A stretch of 64,000 nt of DNA from Duncaniella sp. GTDB lineage: Bacteria; Bacteroidota; Bacteroidia; Bacteroidales; Muribaculaceae. Shown one piece after another: positions 57,871-64,000 of the stretch; position 1 is the first letter of the stretch, and each line of letters begins with the position of its first letter. The notes under the pieces are model-generated. The model worked only from the letters and a program-made list of their open reading frames with translations, ran no database searches and was not told the origin of the DNA. The stretch spans positions 1 to 64,000 of the forward strand of contig JAIDCC010000050.1 in NCBI GenBank assembly GCA_029056055.1, written 5' to 3'. Position numbers and translations under genes: made by a program.

Positions 57871-60800
57871 TTAGTTTTCGAGGTTGATGCTCAGACCCAG
57901 ACCGCGGAGCTCGTGGAGAAGCACGTTGAGCGACTCGGGGATTCCGGGCGTCGGCATGTTTTCTCCCTTGACGATGGCTTCGTAGGTCTTCGAACGGCCG
58001 TTGACGTCGTCCGACTTGACGGTGATAATCTCCTGAAGGATGTGCGAGGCGCCGAACGCTTCGAGCGCCCAGACTTCCATCTCTCCGAATCGCTGACCGC
58101 CGAACTGGGCTTTACCGCCGAGAGGCTGCTGCGTGATGAGAGAGTACGGACCGATGGAGCGTGCGTGCATCTTGTCTTCTACCATGTGGCCGAGCTTGAG
58201 CATGTAAATCACGCCCACGGTGGCCGGCTGGTCGAATCGCTCGCCGGTGCCGCCGTCATAGAGGTAGCATTTGCCGTAGCGGGGCACTCCGGCCTTGTCT
58301 GTCCATTCGTTGAGGTCGTCGAGGGTGGCGCCGTCAAAGATGGGGGTGGCGAATTTCACATCGAGTTCGCGACCGGCCCAGCCGAGCACGGTCTCGAATA
58401 TCTGTCCGAGGTTCATTCGCGAAGGCACACCCAGAGGGTTAAGGCAGATGTCCACAGGGGTTCCGTCGGGGAGGAAGGGCATGTCTTCCTGACGCACGAT
58501 GCGCGACACGATACCCTTGTTGCCGTGACGGCCTGCCATCTTGTCACCCACGGAAATCTTACGTTTCTTGGCGATGTAGACTTTGGCCAGCTTCATGATG
58601 CCCGAGGGGAGTTCGTCGCCTATCGAGAGGTCAAACTTCTTGCGGCGGAGTTCGGCGTCGATTTCCTTGCTCTTGCGCAGGTAGTTGACGATGGTGGCGC
58701 GGATGAGGTCGTTCTTGTGCTCGTCCGAGGTCCAGTTCGAGAGGTTCACGGTGTCGAAGTCGGTCTCCTTGAGCATGCCGGGCGAGAAGTTGGCGCCGGC
58801 GGGGATGATTTCCGAGCCGAGGAAGTCTTTCACGCCGGCCGAGGTGAGGCCTTCGGTCAGGGTGAGGAGCTTCTGCACGAGGCGCTTCTTGAGTTCGGCC
58901 TGACGCTCTTCGTATTCTTCGTCGAGCTTGGGCAGTATCACCGAATTGCTCTTCTTGGTCTTCTTCTTCTCGGCTTTCTGATAGAGGGCCGAGCCGATTA
59001 CCACGCCCTTGAGCGAGGGAGAGGCCTTGAGCGATGCGTCTTTGACGTCGCCTGCCTTGTCGCCGAAGATGGCGCGGAGCAGCTTCTCTTCGGGAGTGGG
59101 GTCGCTCTCGCCCTTCGGGGTGATTTTGCCTATCATGATGTCGCCGGGCACGATGTGGGCGCCGACGCGCACGATGCCGTTTTCGTCGAGGTTGCTCGTG
59201 GCCTGTTCGCTGACGTTGGGGATGTCGTTGGTCAGCTCTTCCATGCCGCGCTTGGTCTCGCGCACTTCGAGCATGTATTCGTCCACGTGTACCGAGGTGA
59301 GGATGTCGTCACGCACTACGCGCTCGTTGAGCACGATGGCGTCCTCATAGTTGTATCCCTTCCAGGGCATGAAGGCCACCTTGAGGTTGCGGCCCAGGGC
59401 GAGCTCGCCGTTTTCGGTCGAGTAGCCTTCGGTGAGGATGTCGCCTTTCTTGACGCGCTGTCCGCGGTTGCAGATGGGGCGCAGGTCGATGGTGGTGCTC
59501 TGGTTGGTCTTGCGGAACTTCGGCAGGTGGTATTCCTTCACGCTGTCCTCAAACGACACGAATTCTTCCTCTTCGGTGCGGTCGTAGCGGATGCGGATTA
59601 CGGTGGCGTCGACAAATTCGATTACGCCGTCGCCTTCGGCCATCACCTGGGTGCGCGAGTCGCGGATGAGCTGGCCTTCGATACCGGTGCCGACAATCGG
59701 GCTTTCCGAGCGGAGCAGGGGCACGGCCTGACGCATCATGTTCGAACCCATGAGGGCGCGGTTTGCGTCGTCATGCTCGAGGAACGGGATGAGCGAGGCT
59801 GCGATTGATGCAATCTGCGTGGGCGATACGTCCATGAGTTCCACCTGGTCGGGGGCTACGATAGGGAAGTCGGCGTCTTCGCGGGCCTTGATGCGCTCGT
59901 TGATGAAGCGGCCGTTCTCGTCGACGGGGGCGTTGCCCTGGGCGATGATTTTGCCTTCTTCGATTTCTGCGGTCAGGTAGGTCACCTCGTTGTTGTTGAG
60001 GTTGACCACGCCGTCCTTCACTTCGCGGTAGGGGGTCTCGATGAAGCCGAGGTTGTTTATCTTGGCATACACGCAGAGCGACGAAATCAGACCGATGTTC
60101 GGGCCTTCAGGGGTCTCGATAGGACAGAGACGGCCGTAGTGGGTGTAGTGCACGTCTCGCACCTCGAAGCCGGCGCGCTCACGCGACAGACCGCCGGGGC
60201 CGAGGGCCGACAGACGGCGCTTGTGGGTGATTTCGGCCAGAGGGTTGGTCTGGTCCATGAACTGCGACAGGGCGTTAGTGCCGAAGAACGAGTTGATGAC
60301 GCTCGAAATGGCCTTGGCGTTGATGAGGTCGATGGGGGTGAACACCTCATTGTCACGCACGTTCATGCGCTCGCGGATGGTGCGCGACATGCGGGCCAGA
60401 CCTACGCCAAACTGGTTGTAGAGCTGCTCGCCTACGGTGCGCACGCGGCGGTTCGAGAGGTGGTCGATATCGTCGACGTCTGCCTTCGAGTTGATGAGCT
60501 GGATGAGGTGCTTGATGATGGCGGTGATATCCTCGCGGGTGAGCACTTTCACCTCGGGCGACGTGTCGAGGTCGAGCTTTTTGTTGATGCGGTAGCGTCC
60601 TACTTCGCCCAGGTCATAGCGCTTCTCCGAGAAGAAGAGGTTTTGTATCACTTCGCGTGCCGAGGTGTCATCGGGAGCGTCGGCGTTGCGCAGCTGGCGG
60701 TAGATGTATTGGATTGCCTCGCGCTCCGAGTTCGACGGGTCTTTCTGGAGCGTGTTGAAGATGATGGCGTAGTCGGTGGCGTTGGCATCATCCTTGCGGA

Positions 60801-61686
60801 GCAGGATGTTCTGCACGCCGCTGTCGAGGATGTTCTGGATGTTGTCTTCGTCGAGGATAGTCTCGCGGTCGCACACGATTTCGTGACGCTCGATCGACAT
60901 TACTTCGCCGGTGTCTTCGTCGGTGAAATCTTCCATCCACGAACGGAGCACACGCGCTGCGAGCTTGCGGCCGATGGCTTTCTTCAGGTTGGTCTTGTTC
61001 ACCTTGATTTCTTCGGCCAGGTCGAAGGTCTCGATGATGTCCTTGTCGCTCTCCAGACCGATAGCACGAAGAAGGGTCGTTACGGGAAGTTTCTTCTTGC
61101 GGTCGATGTAGGCATACATCACGTTGTTGATGTCGGTAGCAAACTCAATCCACGAACCGCGGAAAGGAATGATACGGGCCGAATAGAGTTTCGTGCCGTT
61201 GGCGTGGGTGCTCTGTCCGAAGAACACGCCCGGCGAACGGTGGAGCTGCGATACCACTACACGCTCCGCACCGTTCATCACGAAGGTGCCCTTGTCGGTC
61301 ATGTAGGGTATCTGACCCAGATAGACATCCTGGATTACGGTGTCAAAATCCTCGTGGTCGGGGTCGGTGCAATAGAGCTTGAGTTTAGCCTTGAGAGGCA
61401 CCGAATAGGTCAGGCCGCGCTTCAGACACTCGTCGATAGTGTAGCGCGGGGGGTCGATGTAGTAGTCAAGAAACTCGAGCACGAAGTTGTTGCGGGTGTC
61501 GGCAATAGGGAAGTTTTCTGCAAACACCTTGAAGAGACCCTCGTTCTTACGCTTCTCGGGGGGTGTGTCGAGCTGCAGGAAGTCCTGGAACGAACGCAGC
61601 TGCACCTCAAGAAAGTCGGGGTAAGGAAGGGGGTTCTTTACCGACGCGAAATTCACGCGGGGCTTAAGGGTAGTGATGTCTGACAT
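57871..61686 (-). CDS. rpoB: DNA-directed RNA polymerase subunit beta
   Basis: 1271 residues. The rifampicin-binding region reads [20 protein letters not shown] followed by [14 protein letters not shown] and [18 protein letters not shown], all wild-type-like (Q, D, H, R and S positions intact). [13 protein letters not shown] and the closing [17 protein letters not shown] are conserved catalytic and clamp segments. Located downstream of rplJ-rplL with a gap of about 960 nt that contains repeats, instead of the usual short spacer. Confidence 0.98.
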   Translation of the reverse strand: MSDITTLKPRVNFASVKNPLPYPDFLEVQLRSFQDFLQLDTPPEKRKNEGLFKVFAENFPIADTRNNFVLEFLDYYIDPPRYTIDECLKRGLTYSVPLKAKLKLYCTDPDHEDFDTVIQDVYLGQIPYMTDKGTFVMNGAERVVVSQLHRSPGVFFGQSTHANGTKLYSARIIPFRGSWIEFATDINNVMYAYIDRKKKLPVTTLLRAIGLESDKDIIETFDLAEEIKVNKTNLKKAIGRKLAARVLRSWMEDFTDEDTGEVMSIERHEIVCDRETILDEDNIQNILDSGVQNILLRKDDANATDYAIIFNTLQKDPSNSEREAIQYIYRQLRNADAPDDTSAREVIQNLFFSEKRYDLGEVGRYRINKKLDLDTSPEVKVLTREDITAIIKHLIQLINSKADVDDIDHLSNRRVRTVGEQLYNQFGVGLARMSRTIRERMNVRDNEVFTPIDLINAKAISSVINSFFGTNALSQFMDQTNPLAEITHKRRLSALGPGGLSRERAGFEVRDVHYTHYGRLCPIETPEGPNIGLISSLCVYAKINNLGFIETPYREVKDGVVNLNNNEVTYLTAEIEEGKIIAQGNAPVDENGRFINERIKAREDADFPIVAPDQVELMDVSPTQIASIAASLIPFLEHDDANRALMGSNMMRQAVPLLRSESPIVGTGIEGQLIRDSRTQVMAEGDGVIEFVDATVIRIRYDRTEEEEFVSFEDSVKEYHLPKFRKTNQSTTIDLRPICNRGQRVKKGDILTEGYSTENGELALGRNLKVAFMPWKGYNYEDAIVLNERVVRDDILTSVHVDEYMLEVRETKRGMEELTNDIPNVSEQATSNLDENGIVRVGAHIVPGDIMIGKITPKGESDPTPEEKLLRAIFGDKAGDVKDASLKASPSLKGVVIGSALYQKAEKKKTKKSNSVILPKLDEEYEERQAELKKRLVQKLLTLTEGLTSAGVKDFLGSEIIPAGANFSPGMLKETDFDTVNLSNWTSDEHKNDLIRATIVNYLRKSKEIDAELRRKKFDLSIGDELPSGIMKLAKVYIAKKRKISVGDKMAGRHGNKGIVSRIVRQEDMPFLPDGTPVDICLNPLGVPSRMNLGQIFETVLGWAGRELDVKFATPIFDGATLDDLNEWTDKAGVPRYGKCYLYDGGTGERFDQPATVGVIYMLKLGHMVEDKMHARSIGPYSLITQQPLGGKAQFGGQRFGEMEVWALEAFGASHILQEIITVKSDDVNGRSKTYEAIVKGENMPTPGIPESLNVLLHELRGLGLSINLEN

Positions 61687-61939
61687 CTAACGCTTTATTA
61701 ATGTAGTGTTAAATACTTTTCAGCTGAATGGGGTGCCCGTGCTTCTGCTTGCGGGCTATGTTGGGTTGACCTGTCGCTCGTCGTCCGACCGACGGTCTTG
61801 TCGAAAGTGAAATATGTTTTGATGACTCATCGCGTGCCCGGTCATTCAACCTGCCGCAATCTCTCATCTCGCACGGTCTCGCCGCGCTCTTCAAGGGGAC
61901 GCAAATCGCGAAATGCCTCGGCCTAAATTCCGCACATAG

Positions 61940-61986
61940 CCACCCTGTACGGACGTGCCTTTGGCACGTTTCCATGGCCACGCGTC
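61940..61986. repeat. 47-bp intergenic repeat, copy 1
   Basis: Matches 62164-62210 with about five differences over 47 bp and includes the palindromic ACGTGCC-TTT-GGCACGT core. The core also occurs at 7236-7259. It follows the rpoB start region on the plus strand and codes for nothing. Confidence 0.75.
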
Positions 61987-62163
61987 TTAAATCCGACGCC
62001 TGCGACAGAAATCCGCTCGCAACAACGAAAACTTTTCGGACGTTTACCGCGAGGTGCCGGGGAGCTGTTCTTACGCGTGTCTTTGGGTGGTTGCCTCTCC
62101 GCGCCGATTAAGCCGTCGCGTGCCGAGTCGCCTCAGTCGCTTACCGCCTCAATGCCCATACGT

Positions 62164-62210
62164 CACCATGTACGGACGTGCCTTCGGCACGTTTCCAAGG
62201 CCACTCGTCT
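62164..62210. repeat. 47-bp intergenic repeat, copy 2
   Basis: Direct copy of 61940-61986, 224 bp away, with core ACGTGCC-TTC-GGCACGT. REP-like in size and palindromic structure. Confidence 0.75.
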
Positions 62211-62478
62211 CTCAGCCAATTCCTTGACGAAACTCGGCGGAACTCGCATCTCGGAACTCGCCGAAATGCTCAATGCGCCGCTATCGCGCTCTCACACCTA
62301 AAACTGACAATTAACACAAATTAACGCCAATTTCCTGTGCTTACGTCCCCAAACGTGGGCATTTTAGCCATTTTACCGGCTAAACCCCTCAATTTGAGAC
62401 TAAAACGGCCCGAAACTTTATTAATAAATATAAAAATTTAGGAATTTTTAAGTCTCGCCGTCTATATTACGCAAAGAG

Positions 62479-62527
62479 GATAAGACGTTCCGAAGCTTGC
62501 ACGATGGCTTTTTCGGAAAATCTTATC
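62479..62527 (-). other. Hairpin downstream of rplL
   Basis: GATAAGA (62479-62485) pairs with TCTTATC (62521-62527) and TTCCGAA (62488-62494) with TTCGGAA (62512-62518), with a 2 by 2 internal loop. It lies 120 nt after rplL in the minus direction and could be a processing site or attenuator that sets the ratio of L12 to RNA polymerase. Confidence 0.55.
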
Positions 62528-62646
62528 CTGTATTGTGTCGATGTAGATGCTTATGTAGAGCAACCTACGCGCGGAGTCCGAATGTCAAATCGGTCGGTTC
62601 GACTTGCTTTGTCAATCGCGACTCTTGAGCTTCAAGCAAGCAATGC

Positions 62647-63021
62647 TTATTTGAGCTCAACCTCAGCGCCGGCTTCTTCGAGCTGCTTCTTGAGGCCTTC
62701 GGCGTCAGCCTTGGCGATGCCTTCCTTGATAACAGAGGGTGCACCGTCAACCATTTCCTTAGCTTCCTTGAGGCCAAGACCGGTGAGCTCCTTAACGAGC
62801 TTAACAACGGCGAGCTTAGAAGCGCCGGCAGCCTTGAGGACTACGTCGAAAGAGGTCTTCTCTTCTTCAGCGGGTGCACCTGCAGCGGGACCGGCTGCAA
62901 CTGCTACAGCAGCAGCGGCGGGCTCGATGCCGTATTCTTCCTTGAGGATCTGAGCGAGTTCGTTGACTTCCTTAACGGTGAGGTTTACGAGTTGTTCTGC
63001 AAAAGCTTTGAGATCTGCCAT
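62647..63021 (-). CDS. rplL: 50S ribosomal protein L7/L12
   Basis: 124 residues. N-terminal dimerisation helix ([20 protein letters not shown]), an Ala/Gly/Pro-rich hinge (about 38-53) and the C-terminal domain with [20 protein letters not shown] and [15 protein letters not shown]. It forms the stalk that recruits translation factors. The ATG at 63021 gives the family start. Co-directional with rplJ, 111 nt apart. Confidence 0.98.
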   Translation of the reverse strand: MADLKAFAEQLVNLTVKEVNELAQILKEEYGIEPAAAAVAVAAGPAAGAPAEEEKTSFDVVLKAAGASKLAVVKLVKELTGLGLKEAKEMVDGAPSVIKEGIAKADAEGLKKQLEEAGAEVELK

Positions 63022-63132
63022 GATTGTATGTATTGGTAGAGTGGGTTGTTGTTGTAAAGAAATTTGTTGTTTGTGTGTGGGTCGCATGCCCTCAGGCAGC
63101 GACGCCGGCGAGGAGACGAGTGTGGGCGTGGT

Positions 63133-63663
63133 TTACGCTTCTTTCTTCGAAAGGGTTTCGAGGATGCCGTGGAGCTTCGTTGCACCGCTCTGAAGGCCGG
63201 AGATGACATTCTTGGCGGGCGACTGAAGGAGAGCCACAACGTCGGCGATGAGCTCGTTCTTGCTCTTGATAGCGCAAAGTGCGTCGAGCTGGTCTGCACC
63301 GATGTAAACGGTTTCCTCTACGTAAGCACCTTTCAGACGGGGCAGCACAGCGTCCTTGTTGTCCTTGAGGATGCCCTTGATGAGCTTGGCGGGTGCGTTG
63401 CCCGTGTTGCTCAGCATGAGCGAGGTAGCGCCGTGGAGCACGTCGTAGAGTTCAGTGTAGTCGCCTTCGATGCTTTCGAGAGCCTTGTGGAGAAGAGTGT
63501 TCTTCACAACCATCAGTTTGATGTCGGCCTTGTTGCAGGCACGACGGAGGGCTGTGGTCTTCTCGGCATCGAGACCGGCGGTCTCTACGAGATAGAAGCA
63601 GTTGTAGTCGCCGATGGTCTTAGCTATGTTTTGGATAGCTACGATTTTATCTTCTTTTTTCAT
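63133..63663 (-). CDS. rplJ: 50S ribosomal protein L10
   Basis: 176 residues. YNCFYLVETAGLDAEKTTAL and ADIKLMVVKNTLLHKALE are the L10 RNA-binding motifs; the C-terminal helix binds L7/L12. Only 23 nt separate it from rplA, so no separate L10 leader regulator fits between them. Confidence 0.97.
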   Translation of the reverse strand: MKKEDKIVAIQNIAKTIGDYNCFYLVETAGLDAEKTTALRRACNKADIKLMVVKNTLLHKALESIEGDYTELYDVLHGATSLMLSNTGNAPAKLIKGILKDNKDAVLPRLKGAYVEETVYIGADQLDALCAIKSKNELIADVVALLQSPAKNVISGLQSGATKLHGILETLSKKEA

Positions 63664-63686
63664 TCTGTAGTGTCAGCTTTAGAAGG

Positions 63687-64000
63687 TTATTCATCGATCG
63701 ACTTGGGGTCAATCTTGATGCCGGGGCTCATTGTGCTCGACAGGAAGATGCTCTTGATGTAGGTACCCTTGGCGGTGGCGGGCTTGAGTTTGATAAGGGT
63801 GTTGACAAACTCCTTGACATTCTCGCGGGCTGCCTTGGGGTCGAACGACACCTTGCCTACCGACGAGTGAACGATACCGTTCTTGTCAACCTTGAAGTCA
63901 ATCTTTCCTTTCTTGACTTCTTCAACAGCCTTGGCTACGTCTACAGTCACTGTGCCGCTCTTGGGGTTAGGCATCAGGCCGCGGGGACCGAGTACACGGC
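63687..64000 (-). CDS. rplA: 50S ribosomal protein L1, partial
   Basis: The C-terminal part of L1: [20 protein letters not shown] at the window edge, then KFVNTLIK-type helix and the end [20 protein letters not shown]. The start lies beyond base 64000. L1 forms the stalk near the E site and usually also controls its own operon with rplK. Confidence 0.95.
   Translation of the reverse strand, partial: RVLGPRGLMPNPKSGTVTVDVAKAVEEVKKGKIDFKVDKNGIVHSSVGKVSFDPKAARENVKEFVNTLIKLKPATAKGTYIKSIFLSSTMSPGIKIDPKSIDE

Larger units (their letters stand above)
61687..62646. other. Long rplL-rpoB intergenic region
   Basis: About 960 nt without a supportable gene. It contains the two 47-bp direct repeats at 61940 and 62164, two T/C-rich stretches, and a hairpin near rplL (62479-62527). 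A promoter for rpoB may lie here but no TAnnTTTG match was clear on the minus strand. Confidence 0.6.

Noticed and set aside
57748..59808. 686-codon open frame on the plus strand opposite rpoB, and other long frames opposite rpoB, rpoC, rpsA and the phosphohexomutase
   Set aside because: They are mirror frames caused by high GC content and codon bias; the proteins are low-complexity and the opposite strand has clear conserved genes.
61709..62301. Open frames in the rplL-rpoB gap
   Set aside because: Short, without domain, and running through the direct repeats.

Overview
The window is a 64 kb chromosomal piece of a Bacteroidales bacterium. Most genes are GC-rich, and several start sites follow a Bacteroidota-type promoter (TTTG or TTG, 18-20 nt, then TAnnTTTG) rather than -35/-10 boxes. 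Ribosome binding sites are mostly not recognisable, and lipoproteins with lipobox signal peptides are common. The GC-rich coding, the GH95 and pectin enzymes and the ribosomal and RNA polymerase genes would fit the Muribaculaceae or a related gut family, but the genus cannot be fixed by reading alone.

Layout. 1-3930: an AT-rich accessory island with an N-terminally missing Rhs fragment that ends in an M91-type metalloprotease toxin domain, flanked by two exported proteins of unknown function that could be immunity proteins. 4009-9472: housekeeping and transport genes: metK behind a structured leader that looks like an attenuator, a TerD-family protein, rplS, a PrxQ/Bcp peroxiredoxin, a DUF486 membrane protein and an EamA transporter. 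9480-11382: an RloB/RloA (AbiL-like) pair, probably phage defence. 11523-26152: a polysaccharide-degradation block (DUF1349 remnant, two-domain esterase, CE8 pectinesterase, two GH95 enzymes) with an S9A prolyl oligopeptidase and a lipoprotein between them. 26385-33006: phosphohexomutase, rpsA, prfB with a programmed +1 frameshift, and rlmN. 34058-47975: one long plus-strand exopolysaccharide/capsule cluster (Wza, Wzc-type tyrosine kinase, Wzx flippase, EpsG-type polymerase, six glycosyltransferases, a membrane protein, a GNAT acetyltransferase). 47981-51581: a BNR-4 protein and a GH105 plus DUF2264 (GH154-like) fusion, pointing to uronic-acid-containing glycans. 51773-53270: a small AT-rich island of unknown exported proteins. 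53349-64000: rplA (cut by the window edge), rplJ, rplL, rpoB and rpoC, all on the minus strand.

How the parts fit. The phosphohexomutase could feed sugar phosphates to the exopolysaccharide cluster, although the cluster has no recognisable initiating sugar-phosphate transferase inside the window. The CE8/GH95/esterase block and the GH105/BNR-4 pair look like two parts of a pectin-degrading capacity; no SusC/SusD pair is seen. The most unusual material is between genes: a family of hairpin elements with TTAAGTAAGT ends (four copies, three of which contain the stop codon of the upstream gene), a palindromic composite repeat, a TGTCA-rich repeat in two copies, several long near-perfect inverted repeats, and the mutually exclusive helices in front of metK. 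No tRNA, rRNA, CRISPR array, integrase or insertion-sequence transposase was recognised.
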